Positions 33,244 through 42,330 of a DNA stretch of 64,000 bases are shown here, piece after piece. The stretch lies in NCBI GenBank assembly GCA_934454405.1, contig CAKSFN010000012.1:17945-81944 (forward strand), read 5' to 3'. The notes under the pieces were generated by a model. It searched no databases and was not told the DNA's origin. It saw only the letters and a program-made list of their open reading frames with translations. Origin of the DNA: an uncultured Eubacteriales bacterium. GTDB lineage: Bacteria > Bacillota > Clostridia > Oscillospirales > UBA644. Both the position numbers and the translations under genes were made by a program. Numbering within the stretch: the stretch's first letter is position 1; every line of letters begins with the position of its first letter.

Positions 33244-33819
33244 ATGGGTGATTTTTACCGTTTTCTCGAATCGCAACTGTTCACGGATATAGTTTACGGC
33301 TGTTTTTATTTTTTGCTTATACTTTCGGCGTTTAATCTCTTCTCCGTTTGTTTACGGGGCGCGGCGACGCGGAGGCTTGCAAAAAACGCGGAACTGCTCG
33401 ACGGCGCAAAAGGTTTTCTGCCGTATGCGCGTAACGTTTTGCTGTGCAGAACAGCAGAAAAGCTTTATGAGAGAAAGCACGGTACGCCCTGCACGGAGTA
33501 TTCAAAATACTGCCATATCCTGCAAGTCGGAAACGTGTGCGCAGACCTGTGCGCCGCGTTACTTGCGGGGCTTGCGTTTGCCGTGTACGCAAAAGGCGGT
33601 TATGAGTTTTCCGCAAGCGCCGCGACCGTGCTTGTGTCGGCGGGAATATGTTTTCTGTTCCGTCTGATATTCGGGCTTTCAAACAGAGCGGTCATAGCAA
33701 AGGCTCTTGAAATCATCGCGGAAAGCGGTTCGGGAAAAAAGAACGGATTTCTCACCGTTCTGTGCGTGATCGCGCCGATAGCGGACGTTTACTCCTTCGT
33801 CCTTTCAAAAAAAATCTGA
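33244..33819 (+). CDS. hypothetical four-helix membrane protein
   Basis: ATG 33244 is used; TTG 33232 is also in frame. The 191-residue product has predicted membrane segments at about 15-37, 93-113, 120-140 and 165-185, and a Cys-containing loop (CRTAEKLYERKHGTPC). No family is recognised. It follows the acetyltransferase by 1 bp, which suggests cotranscription. Confidence 0.6.
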   Translation: MGDFYRFLESQLFTDIVYGCFYFLLILSAFNLFSVCLRGAATRRLAKNAELLDGAKGFLPYARNVLLCRTAEKLYERKHGTPCTEYSKYCHILQVGNVCADLCAALLAGLAFAVYAKGGYEFSASAATVLVSAGICFLFRLIFGLSNRAVIAKALEIIAESGSGKKNGFLTVLCVIAPIADVYSFVLSKKI

Positions 33820-33834
33820 CAACAAAAAAACTAT

Positions 33835-33869
33835 GGGGCTGTAAAAAAACTTGTGTTTTTTACAGCCCC
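33835..33869. terminator. terminator, GGGGCTGTAAAAAA palindrome family
   Basis: GGGGCTGTAAAAAAAC and GTTTTTTACAGCCCC pair around ttgt, between convergent genes. Confidence 0.85.
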
Positions 33870-33883
33870 GCATTTTTTTATTA

Positions 33884-34423
33884 TCAGAGATCTTCGCTGT
33901 CAACAAGATTGTCGAGAACCGCGACGAGATGACCGCAAAGCGGACACTCAACATTGTCCTCGTATTCCGCGCGTTCAAGGAAGAATATTTCCTGACAGAA
34001 CGGACATTGAACAGTTAAAAAATCTTCGTATGAGTCATCGCCGCAGCCGTGCTCGCATTCATCGCAGCCGTGTTCGCAAGCGGCGCAGTCGTCCCCGTCC
34101 CGTTCACAGCCGCAGTCGCAGCCATCGTGATGATGCCGAGCGTCATAATCTGCGGTATAGTCGTCCGTATCCACGGTAACGTCACCGATAATGCAATCGC
34201 GAAGCGCTTGAAGGGACGCGGAAAGGTGTTCGTTATAAGTATCAAGCTTTTCCGTTTTTTCTTCGATTTCGTCAAGTCTGGAATCAATAACGTCAACCTG
34301 CTGTGCCGTTGCGGAAACAAGGTCGTAAAGGGCTTCGTAAAATGCCTTTTCTTCCGCGGTCGCGGTTTTGCAGAGCGTGTTGAGAGCCTTTTTTATATCG
34401 TCAAGGCGTGTTGAAAGATACAT
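33884..34423 (-). CDS. CD1247-like protein with Cys/His-rich insert and zinc ribbon
   Basis: The 179-residue protein starts MYLSTRLDDIKKALNTLCKT, the N-terminal domain found in C. difficile CD1247 relatives, predicted to be a coiled coil to about residue 75. Residues 97-128 are very rich in His and Cys (HHHDGCDCGCERDGDD, CAACEHGCDECEHGCG), and residues 140-163 form a Cys4 ribbon (CPFCQ ... CPLCG). It is next to efp. Metal binding is likely from composition; the role is unknown. Confidence 0.72.
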   Translation of the reverse strand: MYLSTRLDDIKKALNTLCKTATAEEKAFYEALYDLVSATAQQVDVIDSRLDEIEEKTEKLDTYNEHLSASLQALRDCIIGDVTVDTDDYTADYDARHHHDGCDCGCERDGDDCAACEHGCDECEHGCGDDSYEDFLTVQCPFCQEIFFLERAEYEDNVECPLCGHLVAVLDNLVDSEDL

Positions 34424-34488
34424 ACCGTTTTCCTCCGTAAAAAAAAATCTGCCGACCGGAAAAAGGCAGGCAGACTATCATAAAAAAC

Positions 34489-35046
34489 TTATGCTCTGGA
34501 AAGATATTCGCCGGTGCGGGTGTCGATTTTGATAACTTCGCCCTCTTCGATGAACATCGGAACCTTGATGGTCGCGCCGGTTTCAAGCGTCGCATTTTTA
34601 AGCGCGTTCGTTGCGGTGTTGCCTTTTACGCCGGGTTCGCATTCGGTAACGGCAAGTTCAACAAAAGCGGGAGGCTCAACGCTGAAAACCTCGCCCTTGT
34701 AGGAAAGAATCTTAACGATAACATTTTCCTTAACAAACTTGAAGTTATCGGGAAGCTTGTCCGCGCCGAGAGGCATCTGCTCATAAGAGTCCTGATCCAT
34801 GAAGTACCAAAGGTCGCCGTCATTATAAAGGTACTCCATATCCTTTCTTTCGATGAAAGCCTGCGGAAATTTCTCCGTCGGGCTGAAAGAATGCTCTATA
34901 ACGCCGCCCGTGATAACATTTTTGATCTTGGTTCTTACGAAAGCCGCGCCTTTGCCGGGCTTAACGTGCTGAAATTCAACAACAGTGTAAACGTTGCCGT
35001 CCCACTCGAACGTAACGCCGTTTCTGAAATCGCCTGCTGAATACAT
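34489..35046 (-). CDS. efp: translation elongation factor P
   Basis: ATG 35046 (AGGAGG 8 bp upstream) gives 185 residues; an earlier in-frame ATG has no RBS. It relieves ribosome stalling at polyproline. Lys 32 in HVKPGKGAAFV is the residue that is modified in Bacillus. Three domains are complete: KOW-like residues 1-64, OB 65-125, and the C-terminal OB domain with TNALKNATLETGATIKVPMF. Stall relief would suit the Pro-rich surface protein encoded at 12196, although efp is general. Confidence 0.95.
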   Translation of the reverse strand: MYSAGDFRNGVTFEWDGNVYTVVEFQHVKPGKGAAFVRTKIKNVITGGVIEHSFSPTEKFPQAFIERKDMEYLYNDGDLWYFMDQDSYEQMPLGADKLPDNFKFVKENVIVKILSYKGEVFSVEPPAFVELAVTECEPGVKGNTATNALKNATLETGATIKVPMFIEEGEVIKIDTRTGEYLSRA

Positions 35047-35176
35047 AGGAATATCCTCCTGAATAGAATACATAATTTACAATTTATTATACAACATATC
35101 AAGGCGTTTTTCAAGACCCCTCGACACTTTTTTTTTGAACTTTTTTATTTTTTCGTTCCGAAATGCCCGGAAAGCG

Positions 35177-36361
35177 TTATGTAACGTGCCTGTCGTTGAA
35201 AGATTCGGAATCAAAAGTGACAACGGCAAAATATTTCATCTTCTCGGATTTAAGAGTTTCTTTTATCAGCTTTTTCAGCTCGTCCGTGCGTTTTTCATAC
35301 TCGCGCGGAATAACAACGTCAAAAATCACGTTTGTATGTCCCGTGCCGCGAACCATGCGGAAATCGTGGATTCCGAGCCTTTCGTCAAAACCTTTCAGGG
35401 CATCGGTCACTTTTCCTTTTATCTCGTTCAGTTCCGCGTCATCGGTCACAACGGGATCATAGTGAATGACAAGATCGACGTTCATCGTCTGCTTGACTTC
35501 CCTTTCGATGTCGTCTATCAGTTCATGCGCGTCAAGCACGTCTTCACGGTGGTCTATCTCCACATGAACACTTGCAAAGCGTCTGCCTGGTCCGTAATCG
35601 TGAACTATAAGGTCGTGAATACCGAGAATTTTATCGTAACGGCATATATGCGCGGCAAGCGCGTGCACAAGTCCCTCGTCGGGCGCTTCGCCGAGAAGCG
35701 GGCTTATCGTGTCTTTGGCAATACCTATGCCCGACCAGATAATGAACAGCGCAACGGCAACACCCATATATCCGTCGATGCGCAGCCCCGTCAGTTTTCC
35801 GACAATGCAGGAAGCAAGGACGGCGGCGGTTGTTATAACGTCGTTTCGGCTGTCCGCAACGGTTGCGGACAGAGCTGGAGACTTTATTTTTTTGCCGAGC
35901 TTTGAATTGAACAGCGCCATCCATGCTTTTACAAGCATCGACGCGATAAGAACAGCAACAAGCAGAACGGAAAATTCAACGGGTTCGGGGGAAATTATTT
36001 TCTCTACCGAAGTTTTTATCAGTTCAATGCCGATAACCACTATCATAACGGCAACCGCAAGCCCCGAAAAGTACTCTATACGATGATACCCGAACGGGTG
36101 CTTTTCGTCCGCGGGCTTTGCGGCAAGACGAAAACCTATCAGGGTAACGACAGAACTTGACGCGTCGGAAAGGTTGTTCACGGCATCGGCGACAACGGAA
36201 ACGCTTCCGCTGATAAAGCCCGCCGCAAGTTTGCCCGCGCACAGCAGTGCGTTGCAGATTATGCCGACAACGCCCGAAAGAATGCCGTAAGCCGCGCGAA
36301 CCTTCGGAGAGGTCGTGTCCTCTCTGTTTTTTACGAAAATTTTCAGCAAGAGTGAAGTCAA
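35177..36361 (-). CDS. cation diffusion facilitator transporter
   Basis: The TTG start at 36361 is chosen because AAAAGGGG precedes it and because the product then opens MTSLLLKIFVKNREDTTSPK, normal for clostridial CDF proteins; longer readings lack an RBS. The 394-residue product has six membrane helices, with the metal site in DAVNNLSDASSSV and the conserved HPFGYHRIEYFSGL. A second DxxxD-like site is in NDVIT of TVADSRNDVITTAAVLAS. The cytoplasmic metal-binding C-terminal part includes IHDLIVHDYGPGRRFASVHV and adds about 100 residues. It exports a divalent cation such as Mn or Zn, driven by protons. Confidence 0.9.
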   Translation of the reverse strand: MTSLLLKIFVKNREDTTSPKVRAAYGILSGVVGIICNALLCAGKLAAGFISGSVSVVADAVNNLSDASSSVVTLIGFRLAAKPADEKHPFGYHRIEYFSGLAVAVMIVVIGIELIKTSVEKIISPEPVEFSVLLVAVLIASMLVKAWMALFNSKLGKKIKSPALSATVADSRNDVITTAAVLASCIVGKLTGLRIDGYMGVAVALFIIWSGIGIAKDTISPLLGEAPDEGLVHALAAHICRYDKILGIHDLIVHDYGPGRRFASVHVEIDHREDVLDAHELIDDIEREVKQTMNVDLVIHYDPVVTDDAELNEIKGKVTDALKGFDERLGIHDFRMVRGTGHTNVIFDVVIPREYEKRTDELKKLIKETLKSEKMKYFAVVTFDSESFNDRHVT

Positions 36362-36624
36362 ATCAATATCCCCTTTTAGGTTTTTTCGCATATTTCTTTT
36401 ATAGATTATATCACATTTCAATCCGACAATCAATAAGTTAGCCCCGGCTAATTTTTTATAATTGTGTTTTTCATACTTCGTCGGTATCATTGTCGTAAAA
36501 TCAAAACTTTTGAATGACTGAAGGATTATTGTGATTATGTTTTCGTTTATTGTGACCGGCAGGTCACAACTCGATCATAAACAATCGGGGTAATTTTTTC
36601 ACCCCGACGGTTTAACCTCTTTTG

Positions 36625-36651
36625 AATCACGCGATTATCGCGTGATTTTTT
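36625..36651 (+). terminator. intrinsic terminator
   Basis: AATCACGCGAT and ATCGCGTGATT pair around a single T, followed by a T-run on the plus strand. Confidence 0.75.
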
Positions 36652-36703
36652 ACAATAATACAGTCTGACACAAAAGCGACAGAATATTTTTGCGGGGCGT
36701 CCG

Positions 36704-36732
36704 TTGACTTTGAGGAAGAGATATGATAAAAT
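36704..36732 (+). promoter_or_regulatory. promoter of marR-ABC operon
   Basis: TTGACT (36704-36709), 17-bp spacer, TAAAAT (36727-36732), directly followed by two operator-like palindromes. Confidence 0.55.
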
Positions 36733-36759
36733 TGAATTGTTCAAAATTGAAATATTCAA
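36732..36759 (+). promoter_or_regulatory. tandem MarR operators
   Basis: TTGAATTGTTCAA (36732-36744) and TTGAAATATTCAA (36747-36759) are both TTGAA-N3-TTCAA palindromes, with centres 15 bp apart. They lie between the -10 box and the MarR start, consistent with repression by the downstream MarR protein. Confidence 0.7.
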
Positions 36760-36775
36760 TATTGGAGGATATGCG

Positions 36776-37522
36776 ATGAAGAAAGAAAATAGAAGTGCCG
36801 AAAAAGGGAATAAGGCGGCGCTTAATACCGAAAACGCGGCAATGAATGAGGAAAAAACGGGGGTTGCCACCGAAAACTCGATTGTAAAAACGGACAAAGC
36901 GGTGAGCGAAACCGAAAAAACGGCAGGAAGCGCGGGAAAAAAGGTGCATAACGCAGAGGGCACGGCAAAGAGAGTGAAAAACATAGCGCTTGAAGCCGAA
37001 AAGGCGGCGGAAAAAGCGGATAAAGAGAGCGGCGGCGAGGACACCGAAGAGAAAAGGACGAGGATAACGGCGGCGCATGTGTTCGGTGGGACGAAGAAGT
37101 TCTTGGACGCTTACGGACGGGCGATGTTTCCTCTTTGCGAGGAAACGGGTTTGCCGATGCCTGCGATAGATATGCTGTTGTTTTTGGCGAACAACCCGGC
37201 GCATGACACGGCGAAAGATATATGCAAACTGCGGGGTTTCAAGCCCGCCATTGTGTCTTTCCACGTTGACAAGATGGTCGAAGAGGGGTATCTCGAACGG
37301 AAAACGGACGAGCATGACAGACGGAAGTTCTGTCTTGCTTACACAGACAAGGCGACGGATATAATCGAGAGAGGAAGAGAAATTCAGTTGGTGTTCGCGA
37401 AAAAAATGCTTGACGGGATATCGGACGAGGATGCAAAGGCGATGAAAAGGTGCTTTGACACTTTTTCAAAGAACCTTGAAGATATATTGGAGAACGGTCT
37501 CGGAGGAGAGAGTGGAAAATGA
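36776..37522 (+). CDS. MarR family regulator with long charged N-terminal extension
   Basis: ATG 36776 (TTGGAGGATATGCG) gives 248 residues. Residues 1-95 are low-complexity, rich in Lys, Glu, Ala and Thr (TDKAVSETEKTAGSAGKKVH), predicted helical or disordered and absent from ordinary MarR proteins of about 150 residues. Residues about 105-240 are the winged-helix MarR domain: AHDTAKDICKLRGFKPAIVS as the HTH, EEGYLERKTDEHDRRKFCLA as the wing. It probably represses its own operon with the ABC exporter through the tandem TTGAA-N3-TTCAA sites. The ABC gene starts 3 bp inside its end. Confidence 0.85.
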   Translation: MKKENRSAEKGNKAALNTENAAMNEEKTGVATENSIVKTDKAVSETEKTAGSAGKKVHNAEGTAKRVKNIALEAEKAAEKADKESGGEDTEEKRTRITAAHVFGGTKKFLDAYGRAMFPLCEETGLPMPAIDMLLFLANNPAHDTAKDICKLRGFKPAIVSFHVDKMVEEGYLERKTDEHDRRKFCLAYTDKATDIIERGREIQLVFAKKMLDGISDEDAKAMKRCFDTFSKNLEDILENGLGGESGK

Positions 37523-39306
37523 TAAAACTGTTTAGAAATATGCGAAAGCGCGAGGTTCTGACGGCGCTTTTGTGCGCTGTCCTCGTTGTGGGACAGGTGT
37601 ATTTTGACCTGCGGCTTCCCGACTTTATGTCGGAACTGACGCTTCTTATAAAATCGGGCGGCGACGCAACAGGAGATATTGTGACCGTCGGGCTGAAAAT
37701 GCTTGCCTGCACGTTGGCGAGCGCGGCGCTTGCCGTTGCGTGCGGTTATCTTTCGGCGCAGACGGCGTCCGGATTCAGTTATACTCTGCGTGAAAAAATA
37801 TTCAACCGAGTGACGGATATAGGCAAAGCGGAGATGCAGGATATTTCCGTGCCGAGCCTGATAACGAGAACGACGAATGACGTCAACCAAATTCAGATGA
37901 TAGTTTCGATGGGATTGCAGATGATGATAAAATCCCCTATCATGGCGGTTTGGGCGGTTATCAAAATTCTCGGAAAGAGTTGGGAACTTTCGGCGGTAAC
38001 GGCGGCGTTCGTGGTGGTTATTTGCGCAACGATACTGACAATTATGTCGATATGTCTGCCGCGTTTTCGCATGGTGCAGAAGTTGACGGACAAGATAAAC
38101 CGTGTGGCGCGTGAAAACCTGACGGGAATAAACGTGGTTCACGCCTTCAACGCGGAGGACTATCAGAACGCGAAGTTCGATGTTCCGAGCGGCGAGATGA
38201 TGAATCTGCAACTCAAAAACCAGCGTTTGTTTGCGCTTATGCAGCCGGTTATGGGGCTGGGAATGAACGGGTTGGCGCTCGTCATATATTGGCTCGGCGC
38301 GGCGCTTGTCAACGCGGTTCCGCTGTCAGACCCCGCCGGCAGACTCGGAATGTTTTCCGAAGTGGTTGTTTTCAGCACTTATGCGACGTATGTTGTTATG
38401 TCGTTTATGATGCTTGTTATGATATTTATGCTGCTGCCGCAGGCGCAGGTCTCGGCGGAGCGTATCAACGAGGTGCTTGACAAGTCTTCGTCGATAGTTT
38501 CTGGCAGCGTGACGGAGTGTTCCGAAAGCGGAACGGTAGAGTTCAGGAACGTATCTTTCAAATATCCGAATGCGGCGGAAAATTCGCTTTTGAACATCAA
38601 TTTCAGGATAGGAAAGGGTCAGACGCTTGCGATAATCGGCGCAACGGGCAGCGGAAAAACGACGCTTGTCGGGCTTATTCCGAGGTTTTACGACGCTACC
38701 GAGGGAGAGGTGCTGGTTGACGGAGTGAACGTCAAAGACCTTGACCTCGATACGCTTTACAACAAACTCGGGTATGTGACGCAGAAAGCGGTGCTGTTCT
38801 CGGGAAGTATAAAGGACAACGTATTTTTCGGGCAGAGCGCGGCGGCGGAGAGTGACGAAAACCTTGAAGAAGCAATAGAACTTTCGCAGGCAAAAGAGTT
38901 TGTGGACAAGACGGAGGACGGAACGGCGCACAGAATAGCGCAACTCGGGCGAAACGTTTCGGGCGGGCAGAAACAGAGACTTTCCATTGCCCGTGCGCTT
39001 GCGAGAAAACCTGAAATACTTGTTTTTGACGACTCTTTTTCGGCGCTTGACTATGCGACGGACGCAAAACTCCGTGCGGGGCTTGAAAAGAGTTTGCCGA
39101 ACACGACAAAAATAATCGTGGCACAGAGAATAGGAACGATTCGCAATGCGGACAGGATAATCGTGCTTGACAAGGGCGAAGAGGTCGGAAGCGGAACGCA
39201 CGACGAACTGATGAGGAGTTGCGAGGTATACAGACAGATCGCGAAATCGCAGTTAAGCGAAAAAGAACTCGGACTTAACGGGAACGGAGAGGGGGCAGCG
39301 ATATGA
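37519..39306 (+). CDS. ABC exporter half-transporter, degenerate catalytic site
   Basis: The 595-residue protein has a six-helix membrane domain (residues about 15-315) and an ATPase domain. Walker A GATGSGKTT is at residues 374-382 and the signature NVSGGQKQR near 479. The Walker B Glu is replaced by Asp (LVFDDSFSALD, Asp 505), and the H-loop His by Gln 536 (VAQRIGTI). Such a half-transporter pairs with a partner carrying an intact site, as in BmrCD, LmrCD and TM287/288. It overlaps the partner gene by 4 bp. Multidrug or lipid-like substrates are usual for MarR-controlled pairs. Confidence 0.9.
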   Translation: MIKLFRNMRKREVLTALLCAVLVVGQVYFDLRLPDFMSELTLLIKSGGDATGDIVTVGLKMLACTLASAALAVACGYLSAQTASGFSYTLREKIFNRVTDIGKAEMQDISVPSLITRTTNDVNQIQMIVSMGLQMMIKSPIMAVWAVIKILGKSWELSAVTAAFVVVICATILTIMSICLPRFRMVQKLTDKINRVARENLTGINVVHAFNAEDYQNAKFDVPSGEMMNLQLKNQRLFALMQPVMGLGMNGLALVIYWLGAALVNAVPLSDPAGRLGMFSEVVVFSTYATYVVMSFMMLVMIFMLLPQAQVSAERINEVLDKSSSIVSGSVTECSESGTVEFRNVSFKYPNAAENSLLNINFRIGKGQTLAIIGATGSGKTTLVGLIPRFYDATEGEVLVDGVNVKDLDLDTLYNKLGYVTQKAVLFSGSIKDNVFFGQSAAAESDENLEEAIELSQAKEFVDKTEDGTAHRIAQLGRNVSGGQKQRLSIARALARKPEILVFDDSFSALDYATDAKLRAGLEKSLPNTTKIIVAQRIGTIRNADRIIVLDKGEEVGSGTHDELMRSCEVYRQIAKSQLSEKELGLNGNGEGAAI

Positions 39307-41096
39307 GACCGATGCAGGGAGCGACAAGAGCGCCTTTGACCGGTGAAAAAGGAACGGTGGCGGCGCTCGGAAAAACCGCGGGCTATGTTAAATGCGGCGT
39401 TGCGGTAACGGCGTTGGCTCTTGTGCTGGCGGCGCTCGGAGCGGTTCTGACAATTATCGGACCGGATAAGATAGGCGAAATAACAAACATAATGTCCGAG
39501 GGACTGATAACGGGTATAGACCTTGCGGCGATAGCGAAAGTGGGCACAACGCTTATCGTTATCTACGGTCTGAGCGCGCTTTTCACCTTTGTTCAGCATT
39601 ATATAATGGCGACGGTCACGCTGAAAATGTCTTACCGTATGCGAGGAGAGCTTTCGCAAAAGATAAACCGCGTACCGCAGAAATATTTTAACACCCATTC
39701 GCAGGGCGATGTTTTAAGCCGCATTACTAACGACGTTTCGACTTTGCAGCAGGGCTTGACAAACGCGCTGCCGACGATAATTTCTTCGGCGACGCAGTTT
39801 GTGGGCTGTCTTGTGATGATGTTCATAACAGAGTGGCGTTTGGCTCTTATCTCACTCGTAATAACGCTCGTCGGACTCTTCCTTGTTGTTTTTATAATGT
39901 CGCGTTCGCAGAAATATTTCACGGCGCACCAGGAAAACCTCGGCAAACTCAACGGATATGTCGAGGAGATGTATTCGGGGCACGAAGTTGTTAAAATCTC
40001 CCGTGCGGGAGAGGAAATAAAGCAAAAATTCAGGGGATTGAACAAAGCGGTCTACGACGCAAACAGAAAGTCACAGTTCCTTTCGGGAATGATGCAGCCG
40101 CTGATGAACATTGTAGGCAACATAGCATACGTTGCGGTCTGCGTTTTCGGTTCGATACTCGTTCTCAATGACGCCACGCTCGGATTCGGCGTTATCATCT
40201 CGTTCATTTTGTATGTGCGCCTGTTCACCACTCCCCTTGCCCAGATAGCGCAGGGACTTACGAATATGCAGACGGCGTCCGCTTCGGCTCACCGCATTTT
40301 TGATTTTCTCGAAAGTGATGAGCTTGAAAATGAGGACGCAAAACCGACGCTCGGCAAAGACGTTCGCGGCAAGGTGGAGTTTGACCACGTTCGCTTCGCT
40401 TATCCCGACACGCCGGACAAAATAGTAATCAAAGATTTCTCCGCAACGGTCGAGCCGGGACAGAAGGTTGCAATAGTAGGCCCCACGGGCGCGGGAAAAA
40501 CGACGATGGTCAATCTGCTGATGAGATTCTTTGAAACAAACGGAGGCTCAATTAAAATAGACGGAACGCCGATAACGGACGTTAAGCGCGAAAGCATTCA
40601 CGAGCTGTTCGGTATGGTTTTGCAGGACACATGGCTTTTTGAAGGAACGGTGCGCGAAAACCTTGTTTACAACATGAAAAACGTGACGGATGACGACCTT
40701 TGGAGAGTTTGCGGCGCATGCGGAATTGACAAGTTCGTTCGCTCGCTTCCGCACGGTTTTGACACGGTGCTTTCCGAAAGCGTAAACATTTCGGCAGGTC
40801 AGAAACAGTTGCTGACGATAGCCCGCGCAATGCTCCAAAACGCGCCGATGCTCATTCTTGACGAGGCGACGTCTTCTGTTGACACAAGAACCGAACTGCT
40901 TATTCAGCGCGCCATGGACGAACTGACGCAGGGCAGAACTTCGTTTGTTATCGCGCACAGGCTTTCCACGATAAAGAACGCCGACCTGATACTTGTGATG
41001 AAAGACGGCGATGTTATCGAGAGCGGAAACCACGAAACGCTGATGGAGCGCGGAGGGTTCTATGCCGATCTCTACAACAGCCAGTTTACAAAATAA
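39303..41096 (+). CDS. ABC exporter half-transporter, catalytic partner
   Basis: The 597-residue protein has six membrane helices and an ATPase domain with intact Walker A (GPTGAGKTTMV), Walker B plus Glu (MLILDEATSSVD) and H-loop His (FVIAHRLSTI). Its signature reads ISAGQ in place of LSGGQ. In a heterodimer its Walker sites pair with the LSGGQ-like loop of the partner to make the one active site, while the second composite site is degenerate. The overlap ATGA with the upstream gene and the MarR gene before it make a three-gene operon. Confidence 0.9.
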   Translation: MRPMQGATRAPLTGEKGTVAALGKTAGYVKCGVAVTALALVLAALGAVLTIIGPDKIGEITNIMSEGLITGIDLAAIAKVGTTLIVIYGLSALFTFVQHYIMATVTLKMSYRMRGELSQKINRVPQKYFNTHSQGDVLSRITNDVSTLQQGLTNALPTIISSATQFVGCLVMMFITEWRLALISLVITLVGLFLVVFIMSRSQKYFTAHQENLGKLNGYVEEMYSGHEVVKISRAGEEIKQKFRGLNKAVYDANRKSQFLSGMMQPLMNIVGNIAYVAVCVFGSILVLNDATLGFGVIISFILYVRLFTTPLAQIAQGLTNMQTASASAHRIFDFLESDELENEDAKPTLGKDVRGKVEFDHVRFAYPDTPDKIVIKDFSATVEPGQKVAIVGPTGAGKTTMVNLLMRFFETNGGSIKIDGTPITDVKRESIHELFGMVLQDTWLFEGTVRENLVYNMKNVTDDDLWRVCGACGIDKFVRSLPHGFDTVLSESVNISAGQKQLLTIARAMLQNAPMLILDEATSSVDTRTELLIQRAMDELTQGRTSFVIAHRLSTIKNADLILVMKDGDVIESGNHETLMERGGFYADLYNSQFTK

Positions 41097-41430
41097 AATA
41101 AGGAACGTTAAAAATGCCGAACCGTAAAAGGTTCGAAGATGCATTTTTACAGCGGACACTTTTAAGGGTCTGTAAAAAAACTCGCGTTTTTTTACAGACC
41201 CTTTTTTGCGAAAATGATGCTTTTTCTTTATTCGTCAGAAGAGAAAACCCGGCGTGTTTCGGTTTTCGCTCCGCTTTTCGGCATTGATGCCTGTCATCAT
41301 CAAATTTCACACCCCCGACTATTGCAATTTTTTTGCGGATATGGTAAAATATTATCAGTCGGTGACGAAAGAACACCGTAAACAGACAGTCCGATAAGAT
41401 ACTTTTATCGGCAAAATAAGGAGAAAACAA
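41097..41430 (+). other. gene-free stretch: terminator and leader of prohibitin-like gene
   Basis: It holds the palindrome-family terminator at 41164-41203. The following 200 bp has a TAAAAT-like box near 41345 and the RBS AAGGAGAAAAC before ATG 41431. No gene or stable structure is otherwise seen. Confidence 0.55.
41164..41203. terminator. terminator, GGGTCTGTAAAAAA variant of the palindrome family
   Basis: AAGGGTCTGTAAAAAAAC and GTTTTTTTACAGACCCTT pair around tcgc, with a compensatory C-to-T and G-to-A change compared with the other copies (GGGTCT/AGACCC for GGGGCT/AGCCCC). Confidence 0.85.
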
Positions 41431-42324
41431 ATGACATTTCTTGTTATAGGCATCATTCTGGCGCTTGTCGCATTCGCCGCGCTCGGCGTTTGCAGGGACG
41501 GTACGGGCTACAAATGGAAGAAGAACAAAAAGCAGTTCCTTTCGGTTTTTGCGCTTGTTGTTATACTTTTCGGCTGTACGGTCTCCGTTCCCACGGGACA
41601 CACGGGCGTTGTAACGACGTTCGGCAAAGTTGAAGATTTTACGCTTGAAGCGGGTTTCCACTTCAAACTTCCGTGGCAGGAAGTTGTTAAAATGGACAAC
41701 AGAACGCAAAAAGCGGCAGTTGACCTGACGTGCTTTTCAAGCGATATTCAGGAAGTGACGATGAAATATTCGATAAACTTTCAGATAGAAAAAGCCAACG
41801 CGCAGACGATATACAAAACAATAGGCACAAACTATTATGAGACCATCGTCTCGCCGCGTATAGAAGAAGCGGTAAAGAGCGTTGCGGCACAGTATACGGC
41901 GGAGGGGCTTGTTTCTCACAGAGACGAAATGGGCGACAAAATCAAGATCAAACTGACCGAGGAATTGCGTGAATACAACATCGAGCTTGTCAACGCGGCA
42001 ATCGAAAACCTTGATTTTACCGATGAATTTACAAACGCGGTAGAAGCAAAGCAGGTTGCGGAGCAGAACAAGATAAAGGCGAAAACGGAAGCGGAACAGC
42101 GCGTTATCGAAGCGAACGCCGCGGCGGAAGTGAAAAAAGTCGAGGCTCAGGCAAAAGCGGAGGCTGAACTCATAGAGGCGGAAGCGACGGCAAAGGCGAA
42201 TAAACTGCTTGCGGAGTCCCTGACGGCGGAAGTGCTGAAAAACAAGTTCTATGAAAAATGGAACGGCGAACTTCCGAGAGTTATGGGCAACAACGCGATA
42301 ATAACGGACATTGCAAAGGACTGA
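41431..42324 (+). CDS. prohibitin/SPFH family membrane protein
   Basis: A 297-residue protein with an N-terminal membrane helix (residues 3-19), a second hydrophobic segment (37-55), then an SPFH/PHB domain (VSVPTGHTGVVTTFGKVEDF, TCFSSDIQEVTMKYSINFQI). Residues about 205-265 form a long Ala/Glu/Lys-rich coiled coil (EAEQRVIEANAAAEVKKVEA). Prohibitin-like proteins form large membrane-bound rings that organise membrane domains or regulate proteases. It is followed after 6 bp by an M18 aminopeptidase; the functional link is open. Confidence 0.88.
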   Translation: MTFLVIGIILALVAFAALGVCRDGTGYKWKKNKKQFLSVFALVVILFGCTVSVPTGHTGVVTTFGKVEDFTLEAGFHFKLPWQEVVKMDNRTQKAAVDLTCFSSDIQEVTMKYSINFQIEKANAQTIYKTIGTNYYETIVSPRIEEAVKSVAAQYTAEGLVSHRDEMGDKIKIKLTEELREYNIELVNAAIENLDFTDEFTNAVEAKQVAEQNKIKAKTEAEQRVIEANAAAEVKKVEAQAKAEAELIEAEATAKANKLLAESLTAEVLKNKFYEKWNGELPRVMGNNAIITDIAKD

Positions 42325-42330
42325 TACGAA

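Larger units (their letters stand above)
36362..36775 (+). other. gene-free stretch with three hairpins, terminator and MarR operators
   Basis: No gene is seen. Successive hairpins are TGTGACC-ggca-GGTCACA (36551-36568, with GTTTAT/ATAAAC outside), CGGGGT/ACCCCG (36586-36606) and a strong terminator at 36625-36651. A weak plus-strand promoter-like pair, TTGAAT (36510)-N17-GATTAT (36533), lies upstream, so a short RNA of about 110 nt is possible. The MarR promoter and operators occupy 36704-36759. Confidence 0.55.
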
